In this document: positions 34,156-45,409 of the stretch, one piece after another
How the letters are laid out: each line of letters begins with the position of its first letter
Position numbering within the stretch: the first letter of the stretch is position 1
Source of the DNA: Eunapius fragilis
Lineage: Eukaryota; Porifera; Demospongiae; Spongillida; Spongillidae
Direction: 5' to 3'
NCBI GenBank assembly: GCA_963681505.1
Contig: OY811992.1
Coordinates: 248,001 to 312,000, forward strand
Length of the DNA: 64,000 nt
Position numbers and translations under genes: made by a program
Notes under the pieces: model-generated
Database searches by the model: none
What the model was told of the DNA's origin: nothing
What the model saw: the letters and a program-made list of their open reading frames with translations, nothing else

Positions 34156-36665
34156 ATGGGACGTAAAAAGATAGCGATTACACGTATTTCAGACGAAAGA
34201 AATCGACAGGTAATGCGTGTTGTTGGAGACCTGATGAGCATGATGGGCGAATTGGTGCCACTGCTTGCTATGTATCTCTCCTATGTGGCTCCAGATAACA
34301 TTCAGCAAGCGAAAAGCAGGCCTGCTGAAGAAGGCCTATGAACTCAGCATCCTGTGTGATGTGGAGATTGCCGTTATAATGATCACAAGCAACAAGAAGC
34401 TATATCAGTATGCCAGTTCCAACATGAACTCAATTCTCATTCGATACACCGACTTTAAAGATCCTGATGAAAGCAAAACCAATGCTGATATACTTGAGGT
34501 ACAATGGTGTATGCTGATATACTGGAGGTACAATGGTGTATGTGGTATGCCTATGTTTTCAATGCGCCCTGGGGTTTTCCAAATTGTATACAAATTCATG
34601 TTTCAAACACATGCACACACACACACATGCACACAAACACACACACACATATATATATACACACATATGCACACACATGCACACACATGCACACACACGC
34701 ACACACATGCACACACACGCACACACATGCACACACACGCACACACATGCACACACACGCACACACATGCACACACACGCACGCACACACATGCACACGC
34801 ACACACAAACACAAACACACATACAAACACACATATGCACACACACATATGCACACACATGCACACGCACACATGCGCACATGCACACACACACGCACAC
34901 ACACATGCACACATACACATGCACACAGGATATTACCAAGAGGGACAAAGGTCCCCACCCTGATGACTCAGGTGATGAGGAGGAGGACACCTCTAGTGCC
35001 CCTCAGGTTAGCAGGCCACACCTATTCATTTACATATTCTGGTCACGCCCCTTTGTCAATAGAGTTACCTCATCACGCCAAGGACTCAAGCTCACCACAA
35101 TAAGCTTGAGGATGATTTTGAGAGGATGATAAGACCCAACCCTCCACCAATCTCCGCTCCACCCATACCACCAGTAAGTGACCACACCCACTGACATGTC
35201 CTTCTGTGCATAATGGTTTCTTCATTGTCAAGTCTCCGCTCAGTTCTAAGGCTCCTGAAGCCATGCCAGTGAGGGTTCCTGTAAACCATTCCTCTGCTGT
35301 TCCCAGTCCTGTGCACTCCCAATTGGAGCACATCACTGGTCCTTCGTCAGTTTCAAGTTCATCAAGCTTGCTGACGCCACCAAATTCCAGCGACTCTATT
35401 GGGGGAAGCCCCTCTGCATCATCCCGGTCCCCAGGCACCATGCACCCACCACAGAACAGCCCTACAAGGCTAAGAAGGCTCAGAGGTAACACCATCAAGC
35501 TTCACTTCCCGGGAGGTGGCAGGAACTATGTGACCTTGGGATCAGGGGTTGATTCCCAGGGAAAGAAGGCGTCTCCTCAACCACTGGCTGGGGAGGAGGA
35601 GGAGGTACTCTCACAGGGTACAGGCGGTGATGGCGGGCAGACAGCCGGGAAGGCGGTGGGAACAGCAGGAGGGAACAAACCCCAGCTGAGGGTCATGATA
35701 CCTGGACAGAAAGGTTTCATGTCGAAAGGAGTAAGTCAGTCAGTTAAGCACGTGTACATGGAGCTGTACTGTTGGGATGAAGGAGGCCTATGTGATTTGT
35801 TCATGTTTTCCTTTCACAAGTCCTTTAAATTGTCATGGAACTTGTTTGCCAAGTCAGATCAGTATGGAAGCTATGTATCCATGCTTCACCTAGCCCACAC
35901 ATGCACACACACTGCCACAAACCCCATCACATCACAGTTCATAACTGTACTGTTTTCCAGGCCTCGTCCCCTCCAGTACACAGTGAAGGAACTACCCGTC
36001 CTGCTGCTCCTACTGTCTCCAGTGTGACAGCAGACAACAGCTTGACCACACCCATCATGTCGCTCTCCACACCAAGCCTCTTTGGGGCAGGTGGTCTACC
36101 TCCGCTTTTCTCCAGCATTATGGGGGATTTCCCCTTTAACTCTGCGGCCGGGGGGGGTAATGAGCTACACTCGGCACTGGTAGCCTTCCCTGTTAGCTTA
36201 CAGCCATCAAGTGGAGCAGGGTCTAGCTCCACTGCTGGGAACATAATCCTGCAGGCCCAGAATATGGGTCAGCCATTTCTGCTTACCCCGAGCTACGATC
36301 GGCAGAACTCGGTGTACACCTCCCAAATGCTTCCAGCCAGTACCTTTGGTGCCATAAGTCCGGGGTCACGGGACGTTGAGCAGCTGAAGCTTCAGTATGA
36401 AAAGATCCAACAGCAGCTACTGTTGTCCCAAGCATTGCAGAACTCGAGAGACATTGAGACAACCCAAGCAACATCGTCTATTGGACAGGGGAGGGGGGAG
36501 GAGTCTGAGGTGCAGTTGGCATCACAACCTTCACAATTCTTAAACTCTGATGTCATGATGAGCTCACAGACAAAGGAACCTTTGCCTTCCATCACTGTTG
36601 AGTCAGAAGCACCTCCATCTAAGAAGCAGCGGCGAAGGCCATCATCTTCTGATACTGCTGTCTAA
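34156..36665 (+). CDS. MEF2: MEF2 MADS-box transcription factor
   Basis: Nuclear DNA-binding regulator of muscle and stress-response genes in animals. Six exons: 34156-34209, 34295-34498, 34929-35006, 35063-35173, 35233-35730 and 35961-36665 (549 aa). The MADS box is split after [18 protein letters not shown] and continues [20 protein letters not shown] with CDVEIAV; the MEF2 domain follows ([25 protein letters not shown]). A conserved downstream block [10 protein letters not shown] lies near residue 300. The rest is Ser/Pro-rich with a Gln/Leu stretch ([12 protein letters not shown]) and a basic C-terminal [10 protein letters not shown], a probable nuclear localisation signal. The MADS core differs from vertebrates at several places (for example VIMITSNKK), fitting a distant invertebrate. 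Intron 2 begins with a duplicated donor and ends in a CA microsatellite. Confidence 0.97.
34481..34540 (+). repeat. 29-bp duplication of the MEF2 exon 2 donor
   Basis: GCTGATATACTTGAG/GTACAATGG (real donor at 34499) is repeated 29 bp downstream as GCTGATATACTGGAG/GTACAATGG (34528). Use of the second site would shift the frame. Confidence 0.9.
34605..34928 (+). repeat. ATGCACACACACGC-type CA repeat
   Basis: About 320 bp of CA repeat with regular ATG/ACG interruptions, ending in the MEF2 exon 3 acceptor CACACAG (34928). Confidence 0.95.
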
Positions 36666-36666
36666 C

Positions 36667-36690
36667 TATGTGTGTGTGTGTGTGTGTGCA
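36667..36690 (+). repeat. (GT)n in MEF2 3' region
   Basis: Short GT microsatellite directly after the MEF2 stop codon. Confidence 0.9.
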
Positions 36691-36837
36691 TAGGTAATTG
36701 TGTGTGTGGTTTGCTTGTCACACACCAACCACACTGACCCATCTGCTATGGTGTAGTTTTGTAACACTTTTATACTAAATGAACAGATTTTATGTGTGGC
36801 AATCACATGCAGAAGAGCAAAACAATTATGAAATGTG

Positions 36838-38695
36838 TGGTCCCCTATGGTCCTCCTGTGGTCCCCTATGGTCCTCCTGTGGTCCCCTACGGTCCTCCTG
36901 TGGTCCCCTATGGTCCTCCTGTGGTCCCCTATGGTCCTCCTGTGGTCCCCTATGGTCCTCCTGTGGTCTCCTGTGGTCCTCCTGTGGTCCCCTATGGTTC
37001 TCCTGTGGTCCCCTATGGTCCTCCTGTGGTCTCCTATGGTTCTCCTGTGGTCCCCTATGGTCCTCCTGTGGTCCCCTATGGTCCTCCTGTGGTCCCCTAT
37101 GGTCCTCCTGTCGTCCCCTATGGTCCTCCTGTGGTCCCCTATGGTCCTCCTGTGGTCTCCTGTGGTCCTCCTGTGGTCCCCTATGGTTCTCCTGTGGTCC
37201 CCTATGGTCCTCCTGTGGTCTCCTATGGTCCTCCTGTGGTCCCCTATGGTTCTCCTGTGGTCCCCTATGGTCCTCCTATGGTCCTCCTGTGGTCCCCTAT
37301 GGTCCTCCTGTGGTCCCCTATGGTCCTCCTGTGGTCCCCTATGGTCCTCCTGTGGTCCCCTATGGTCCTCCTGTGGTCCCCTATGGTCCTCCTGTGGTCC
37401 CCTATGGTCCTCCTGTGGTCCCCTATGGTCCTCCTGTGGTCCCCTATGGTCCTCCTGTGGTCCCCTATGGTCCTCCTATGGTCCTCCTGTGGTCCCCTAT
37501 GGTCCTCCTGTGGTCCCCTATGGTCCTCCTGTGGTCCTCCTATGGTCCTCCTGTGGTCCCCTATGGTCCTCCTGTGGTCCCCTATGGTCCTCCTGTGGTC
37601 CCCTATGGTCCTCCTGTGGTCCCCTATGGTCCTCCTGTGGTCTCCCTATGGTCCTCCTGTGGTCCCCTATGGTCCTCCTGTGGTCCCCTATGGTCCTCCT
37701 GTGGTCCCTATGGTCCTTCTGTGGTCCCCTATGGTCTTCCTATGGTCCTCCTGTGGTCCCCTATGGTCCTCCTGTGGTCCCCTACGGTCCTCCTGTGGTC
37801 CCCTATGGTCCTCCTGTGGTCCCCTATGGTCCTCCTGTGGTCCCCTATGGTCCTCCTGTGGTCTCCTGTGGTCCTCCTGTGGTCCCCTATGGTTCTCCTG
37901 TGGTCCCCTATGGTCCTCCTGTGGTCTCCGATGGTTCTCCTGTGGTCCCCTATGGTCCTCCTGTGGTCCCCTATGGTCCTCCTGTGGTCCCCTATGGTCC
38001 TCCTGTGGTCCCCTATGGTCCTCCTGTGGTCTCCTGTGGTCCTCCTGTGGTCCCCTATGGTTCTCCTGTGGTCCCCTATGGTCCTCCTGTGGTCTCCTAT
38101 GGTTCTCCTGTGGTCCCCTATGGTCCTCCTGTGGTCCCCTATGGTCCTCCTGTGGTCCCCTATGGTCCTCCTGTGGTCCCCTATGGTCCTCCTGTGGTCC
38201 CCTATGGTCCTCCTGTGGTCTCCCTATGGTCCTCCTGTGGTCCCCTATGGTCCTCCTGTGGTCCCCTATGGTCCTCCTGTGGTCCCCTATGGTCCTTCTG
38301 TGGTCCCCTATGGTCTTCCTATGGTCCTCCTGTGGTCCCCTATGGACCTCCTGTGGTCCCCTATGGTCCTCCTGTGGTCCTCCTGTGGTCCTCCTGTGGT
38401 CCCCTATGGTCCTCCTGTGGTCCCCTATGGTCCTCCTGTGGTCCCCTATGGTCCTCCTGTGGTCTCCCTATGGTCCTCCTGTGGTCCCCTATGGTCCTCC
38501 TGTGGTCCCCTATGGTCCTCCTGTGGTCCCCTATGGTCCTTCTGTGGTCCCCTATGGTCTTCCTATGGTCCTCCTGTGGTCCCCTATGGTCCTCCTGTGG
38601 TCCCCTATGGTCCTCCTGTGGTCCCGTATGGTCCTCCTGTGGTCCCCTATGGTCTTCCTGTGGTCCTCCTATGGTTCTCCTGTGGTCAACACAGT
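36838..38695. repeat. 21-bp satellite downstream of MEF2
   Basis: About 88 units with core GGTCCCCTATGGTCCTCCTG and variants (CTCCTGTGGT, TCTCCGATGG). The unit length is a multiple of 3 and lacks stops in the three forward frames, which explains overlapping open frames of 600-700 codons. Higher-order blocks of several hundred bp are repeated, suggesting unequal exchange. Confidence 0.97.
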
Positions 38696-38699
38696 AAGC

Positions 38700-40847
38700 A
38701 CTTTCTCATGTCATCTTCATTTGGAGTTGACATTACCATGGCCCCTCCCCCATGGCCCCTCCCCCATGGCCCCTCCCCCATATCCTATTAGACCATATAC
38801 TGTGTTATTAACACATATGTACGTTGATGAAATATTGGGGAGGGGGGGGCAAACAGCATTTGGGCCCCCCTGCTCCCCCCCCCTCCCCCCCCCCTCCGCT
38901 TCCTACGCCCATGGTGTTTGTTGGCATGCCTGTGTGTTGGAAGAAGAGGTGGAGAAGAAGGGTGTCTATTGTCAGCTGTGTCCAACAGGAGCCATCTGAC
39001 CTAAAGTGCTATTCTTCTACATGCTGCATGGCAATATCTTCACCCAATCTACTGTTTCTCCATCACAAATTATTACTACCACTTCAATTCCCAATTTTCA
39101 AGACAAATACAAGGTGGTCAATAATTGGGGCTCTTGTAGGTTCGGTAGGAGCACATTTATTCTTCCTGATGTATTCGTGTGTGTTGCTGAAGCATCTTGC
39201 AAAATACAGGCCACATGCCTTGACAAGTCTGACATTGTAAATCGTGAATTAAAAGTCATATAGTACCGTTGCCTTTGTTTGAGCTCCGTTGATTGTTCAC
39301 TTGGAAGAATGTCTGTGATTTTCTGTGATACAATCCAACTAAATCATTTTCCAAGATTGAAATTTTTTTCTTGGAGCTCTTGTGCTCTGTCTTTTTTAAC
39401 TGGTTTGGTCATTGCTGACTTGCTTGGATTCACAGCTGGATTTTCTGAACTGGTTGGACCTCATGCTTGATTATTCAATAATGGCAGTGTAACTTTCCTG
39501 CCATCTGTAGTAGAATTCCTTCCGAAGATCCCAATTCTTGCCCTTTTTAATGTTTTCTTTATATATGATAAGACTTTTCCAAAAGCCTAAAAGTTGTCCT
39601 TTCTTTTAAGGAACATTGCTTATTCTTCCTCAAACTTAGCAACGACATCGGACAAATTGTCCGCGCTTTTTCATTAATTCCAGGTTTGTTTGATGTGTGT
39701 GTGCCTTCTTGTAGGCTTTGTGCACGCGGAAATACAAATCCCTCATGTTGCCAACTGAATCATATACCATACTATCAATCAATAGTCATCCTCCTGTTTC
39801 TATGAATTCACACCTGTATGTCAAACAAGACACCAGTGATGGAGATGGCTGCTCCATTGGTCAGAGTTCCTTTCTCTCAAAAAAGGCATTTTGATGATTG
39901 ATGCCATGTTCTATAGTCGTGGCTCCAAGTCATGTGTTTTTTATGTGACAACCCACATACAGCATGGATACGCAGCTATCTAGGATATTAGTTCTGTCGG
40001 GTGAGTTGGTAAGTGATATTAAAGGTATAGATAAAAATAACATCGTTGTCCTATTCCCTAGGCTGACTCAAGAGATGACCAAATATGGTGTGAGACGGAG
40101 AAAACATAACACAATTATGCAACTCATCATGGCAGCTAGGACACACCTTATGGACCAAGTTGCAACATGTGAGCAGGTTAATCGTTTACAAGTACTTAGT
40201 AGTGGTGTGGTTGTTGTACCTGACAGGCAGTTGATATATGTATGTGACTATGTTCAATACAAATCACAAGCTTGTCCCAGGGTGCAGGCTATATAGTATA
40301 GCTTTAACTGACAGAAGATAGGAACTCTTTTGAGTCGACACGACAACATTCTGTGTCATGCATCCCTGTTGTCCCACCTGATGGTGTGCTCTCCTCAACT
40401 AACATGATGGCTCTCTGATGACACAAGCAAATACTGTGTGGTCAGTACAAGTCGTCAGGTCTATTATATATCAATGTGACCATCGCAGTACAACAGCTGA
40501 CACCAGCACTACCACCATTGTACAACAGCAGGCCTCAACTACATAATTGAAACAATGACACACAAGTGTTGTTTGAATGTGTACTGGATGCACACAGACA
40601 TGCGATGTATGTTATTACTTTAAGTTGTGGCATTCATGCAAAGTCTGTGGGAAGTATATATTATATAGGGATGAAAGGGATACGTAAAGCGATGTCCTAT
40701 GAATATCCATGGTCCCTCCCACATGCCACTTTAATACTTACATGTCTATGGAAAGGCTTTGAATGTACACCATACACAAACTGCCTTAGTTAACTACAAT
40801 AACTAGGTCATCCCTGGGCAGTCATATTGGTGACGTGATATCATGCA
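38700..40847. other. Gene-poor region between the 21-bp satellite and PINCH
   Basis: It begins with a triple CCATGGCCCCTCCCC. At 38835-38915 there are G- and C-runs next to CCGCTTCCTACGCCC, which resembles one end of a hAT-type element. The rest has scattered short open frames, including 110 codons at 39964-40296 (MDTQLSRILVLSG onward, no recognised domain). Decayed transposon sequence is possible; no gene is confidently called. Confidence 0.45.
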
Positions 40848-43800
40848 CTAGTCAGCTTGCTTCTTCAGTCTTCTCCTAAGTTCAACAGGAATCTTCTCAA
40901 AGCAACGTTTACAGTACGGCCTATCATCCATGTCAGCATACCGAGCACCACCCCTGTGAGAGAAGGGTTGAGTTCAACTGACAGGCTAATAGCAGACATA
41001 CTTTGATCCCAGTGCCTCATCGCAGGCTGTGCAGTGGAAGTGCTCCAAGCACCAGGTCTTGTTTAGAACATTCACAACTGCGTGTAAAAGTTTGATCATT
41101 GCTTGGGGCTGGGGATGAGCATGTTTGGGGCTGGGGATGAGGCATGCTTGGGGCTGGGGATGAGGCATGCTTGGGACTGGGGATGAGGTGTGCTTACCAT
41201 CACCCCGGCATGGTCGATTACATGAGAAACAAACATCTCCAAAGAGCTGGGGGCAAAGGACAGTTATGAGCACCATGAAGCCATGTGGACATTTTGTCCA
41301 CCCTACTATCACATGAATCTCTCCTGCCTCCTCTCTCCCTCACCACACCTGCCTCCTCCCTCCCTCACCACACCTGCCTCCTCCTCCCTCACCACACCTA
41401 CCTCCTCCCTCCCTCACCACACCTGCCTCCTCCCTCCCTCACCACACCTGCCTCCTCCCTCCCTCACCACACCTACCTCCTCCTCCCTCACCACACCTAC
41501 CTCCTCCCTCCCTCACCACACTTGCCTCCTCCCTCCCTCACCACACCTGCCTCCTCCTCCCTCACCACACCTACCTCCTCCCTCCCTCACCACACTTGCC
41601 TCCTCCCTCCCTCACCACACCTGCCTCCTCCCTCCCTCACCACACCTGCCTCCTCCCTCCCTCACCACACCTGCCTCCTCCCTCCCTCACCACACCTGCC
41701 TCCTCCCTCCCTCACCACACCTGCCTCCTCCCTCCCTCACCACACCTGCCTCCTCCCTCACATCACCCCTCCCACCCATACTTACAGCCTTGTAATCCCT
41801 CTCACAGTAGGCCAGGCCTTTCTTCTCATAATGCCGCCTTCCTTCAAATGGCTTCTCACAGTGACAACATACAAAATGCTAATTAAGAAAGAGCAGTTAA
41901 TTAGTGGAGCCCACGTCCACTCATGGTGGAGCCCACGCCCACCCAGACATTACCTCGGGATGCCAGGTTTTATTTAATGCATGAATGATGCGTCCTTCAA
42001 TTGGCCGCCTATAATGCAATGAATAGTACAAATGAAAGTGAAACTAACAACAATTGATGAGGAAGTTGAGGAGTGCTATGAGCAGTGATGTGAGGAGTGT
42101 GAGTACAGTGGTGGTGTGGCTGGGGCAAACCAGTATTTCTCCGCATAATCATCAGTAAACTAGAAACTACTAACAAATATACAAACGTACGCGGCTTTGC
42201 CACCCCAGCCACACCTCAACTGTGTTAGTAGTGATGATGGGAGGAGTGTTAGTGGTGATGGTGGGAGGAGTGTTAGTGGTGATGAGAGGAGTGTTAGTGA
42301 TGATGGAAGGAGTGTTAGTAGTGATGGTGGGAGGAGTGTTAGTGATGATGGGAGGAGTGTTGGTGGGAGGAGTGTTAGTGATGATGGGTGGAGGTTAGTA
42401 GTGATGGTGGGAGGAGTGTTAGTGATGATGGGAGGAGTGTTGGTGGGAGGAGTGTTAGTGATGATGGGTGGAGGTTAGTAGTGATGGTGGGAGGAGTGTT
42501 AGTGATGATGTGAGGAGTGTTAGTAGTGATGATGTGAGGAGTGTTGTGATGTTGTGATGATGGGAGGAGTGACCTGCATCCACCACAGACAGATGACTCC
42601 ATATTGTCATAACATCGAAGACAAAACAGCTCTCCTTCCTTCTCTTTACACTTCCCATTCAGAGCTTTGCTGCAGGAGGACAATAGTTATTCTCTCTCAC
42701 ACTTCCCCCCTACCCCTTTTTCTTACCCACATGTTTTACAGTTGAAGTGCTCAGGGTGTACCACCTGGAACTTGTAAACAATGTGGTCACCCTGAATGGG
42801 AAGGCTATAAGGATGAGGGGGAGAGGGAAGAGGGAGGGTGAGGGGGAGAGGGAAGAGGAAGGGTGAGGGAGAGAGGGAAGAGGGAGGTGGGTGAGGGGGA
42901 GAGGGAAGAGGGAGGTGGATGAGGGGGAGAGGGAAGAGGGAGGATGAGGGGGAGAGGGAAGAGGGAGGATGAGGGGGAGAGGGAAGAGGGAGGAGGATGA
43001 GGGGGAGAGGGAAGAGGGAGGTGGGTGAGGGGGAGAGGGAAGAGGGAGGAGGATGAGGGGGAGAGGGAAGAGGGAGGTGGATGAGGGGGAGAGGGAAGAG
43101 GGAGGTGGATGAGGGGGAGAGGGAAGAGGGAGGTGGATGAGGGGGAGAGGGAAGAGGGAGGTGGATGAGGGGGAGAGGGAAGGGGGGGGGAGAGGGACCA
43201 GACAGAGATATAATGGACATACACCATTAGTGTACAACATACCTGCATTTCATACAAAATTTCTTTGAGCCAGCTATGTAGCAGATAAAATGCATGAAGT
43301 GGCATCACTAAAGACGGCTGTGACCACCAACCTTTCACTTCAGCGTTGCACTTCTTGCAGAGTGGCCTAAAACACCATATTTGGTATGAACACAAGTACT
43401 CTGTACGTCATTATCTGTTCATACCACAGACACAACACTGCCCCCGCCTGGCACCCTGCCAACAAACATACACCGCGGCACTTGGTCCTTAATTCATACC
43501 TGCCTTGGTTTTTAACAAAACCAACATCAGCCAGTTCACAATGGCAGCTGACACATTTGAAGCAGGTGGGATGCCAACATTGGCTCATGGCGCGAATCAC
43601 GCGACCTACAATAAACTCTCCTACGCACATTTCCCTGTTATGAAGCGTGTCACGTTATCACACTGTACACAAACCTACCGCATCCACTGCAGCACGGAGC
43701 AAAGAGAACGTGGAAGTCCTTCTCGCAATATTTTCTTCCCTCTTGCTACGAGCACACATATCAGCACATAAGATTCCCTCCAAGACACCCATATCTAAAC

Positions 43801-44509
43801 CTTACCTCAAAGAATACACCATCTGGAAAAGGCTGAAAACACTGCACGCAACTGTTTGTGAAAGAGGTGGTCCAGCATAAGAGAAGTCTTAATGCACGCA
43901 TTAGGGGCAACAATACTTTTAACACACTACAGAACGTCAAAAAAGACGTTTCATTATTTACAATCTATCGTTGTAGTGTTTGTCTTAGGAAGCAATGAGC
44001 TATTCATTTTAAAACATACAACCCGCGAACGTAACCCCCCGGGCAATACGTAAAATCACCCCTGGACAGGCGTCCAATTTGTCTACACCTCCCGGAACAG
44101 GCTTTGAAGTACAACCTGGACAAGCGTCTATTTGATTACACCTTCCCTGGACAAGCGTATGTTTTTACCTGCAAACCCCCCCCCCCCCCCCCCCCCCTCC
44201 CGGACAGGCATTTATACCAACACCCCCGGGACATATTTCCAAAACTCCCCTGGACATCCTCATGTTTAAGAACACCCCCCGTGGACACCATTTATTGTTG
44301 TCATCTGTAGGGGTGTAGGGCTAAATAATAGAATAGCCCAATAAGTAACTTTTAATGCAACATTCTCATTATAGAATAGCACATGGTGCCGAACAACCTA
44401 CTCACACGAAGCATCCTTCATGCCAGATCTGTCCTCCAGAGTTTACAACGTTCTCTGAGCCCCCGAATGGATCTTGACAAAGCGTACACACCAGTCCGCT
44501 GAGATCCAT
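40848..44509 (-). CDS. LIMS1: PINCH (LIMS1/2) five-LIM adaptor
   Basis: Focal-adhesion adaptor; in the known IPP complex its first LIM domain binds integrin-linked kinase together with parvin. The first exons are 44509-44406, 43851-43806, 43745-43679 and 43620-43500, and all phases agree. LIM1 is C-T-L-C then [40 protein letters not shown] and LFAPCC. LIM2 is [20 protein letters not shown] with [21 protein letters not shown]3 includes [14 protein letters not shown] and [13 protein letters not shown]4 includes [19 protein letters not shown] and [19 protein letters not shown]5 is [32 protein letters not shown] and [20 protein letters not shown], ending at TAG 40848. Start ATG 44509 gives [11 protein letters not shown]. 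Introns carry four minisatellites and a MITE. LIMS1 and LIMS2 are not separable here. Confidence 0.95.
41090..41195. repeat. Short tandem repeat, PINCH intron
   Basis: Four units with GCTTGGGGCTGGGGATGAG between the two LIM5 exons. Confidence 0.9.
41320..41765. repeat. 24-bp minisatellite, PINCH intron
   Basis: About 18 units of CTCCCTCCCTCACCACACCT, between the LIM4/LIM5 exons, close to a GTAAGT donor at about 41785. Confidence 0.93.
42222..42562. repeat. Minisatellite starting at a PINCH donor
   Basis: Units of GGAGGAGTGTTAGTGATGAT. On the gene strand the intron starts GATGCAG/GTCACTCCTCCCATCATC, and the array repeats CACTCCTCCCATCATCAC, so the first intron bases belong to the unit. Confidence 0.85.
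42812..43190. repeat. 27-bp minisatellite upstream of a PINCH acceptor
   Basis: About 14 units of GATGAGGGGGAGAGGGAAGA. On the gene strand it is a very long pyrimidine tract leading to the CATTCAG acceptor of the LIM3 exon. Confidence 0.93.
43995..44345. mobile_element. MITE family A, copy 1 (PINCH intron 1)
   Basis: About 350 bp with related inverted ends (reversed ATTGGGCTATTCTATTATTT) and an interior of degenerate CCTGGACAAGCGT-type units and a C run. A second copy lies inverted at 54827-55213. Confidence 0.8.
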
Positions 44510-45409
44510 GTTTGTTTATTGATGACGTATTCAACGGTTCTTGTAATTTTCCGTTGAATGCGACTATATATGCTCATTATGAAATTAGCTTACATCCTAG
44601 TCTGGGGACCAGATGATTATAATTATCATTGCTGATACGCTCGCTGCTTGATGATAGGAATGGAGAGGGAGGCATTATCAGCAAAAGGACTTTTCCCATG
44701 GCCACAGTATTGACATCACAATGTTGAAGGGATGCGTTTGCATTGCTTCCAACAGGTTGGGAAGAGTCTATGCAACACCAGATTAAACTATATGCACAAA
44801 TATGACCATAGGAAAAGTACCTTCCATTTTTTTTTTTTGTTGATAATGTCTTCTCTTTCCATTTCCTATCATTAAGCAGTGCGTACATCGACAATGAAAA
44901 AAAACCTATACTGATAATTTCTACCATCGCTGCATCTAAACTACAAGTATTGTAGACAGTTTCTAACTCCCTGGAAGGAAAGGAAGGCTTCACACTTCAC
45001 TGACTGGAGTAGCATAGGCTCTTTCCTTAACACCTGTTGGAAGCACTGCAAACACACAACGCCCTCCAGCAATGGCCCAATATCATTTTAGCTCCAGAAT
45101 ACATGGCTCCCCGCGGCTTGGGGAGCAGAGTTTGCTAAGAGCGTCACGTCCCTTTTTGTACTGGTTTTATGGGCATGTGGATAGCGGTGGTCAACATCAC
45201 CGTATATGGATTTCGCCTGACCATAGATACTCTAACGTATCTATGGCCTAACTGACTGAGGGCAGTCATCTAGTCCCCAGCTAGGCTACTTGCATCTGGG
45301 CAGATATTATCTCGGATATGGGCATGTACATACATGTACATGTACATGTATATGATCACGATGATGATTACGATCAACGTCACGTGCTTCGTCGTGTTGC
45401 GCAATTGCA
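44510..45409. other. Divergent PINCH/membrane-protein intergenic region
   Basis: Between the start of PINCH and the next gene. CTAGTCTGGGGACCAGATGA at about 44597 and its reverse near 45268-45290 could mark a 0.7-kb inverted-repeat element. A 138-codon open frame (44993-44577) has no recognised domain. CACGTG lies at 45381-45386, about 25 bp before the next ATG. Confidence 0.45.

Noticed and set aside
36779-38999. Three overlapping frames of 620-735 codons
   Set aside because: A 21-bp stop-free repeat is open in all frames at once, which a real gene would not be.
39964-40296. 110-codon plus-strand frame in the gene-poor region
   Set aside because: No recognised domain or splice partners; noted only as possible decayed mobile DNA.
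44577-44993. 138-codon minus-strand frame
   Set aside because: No domain, low-complexity ends, and it lies within a possible inverted-repeat element.
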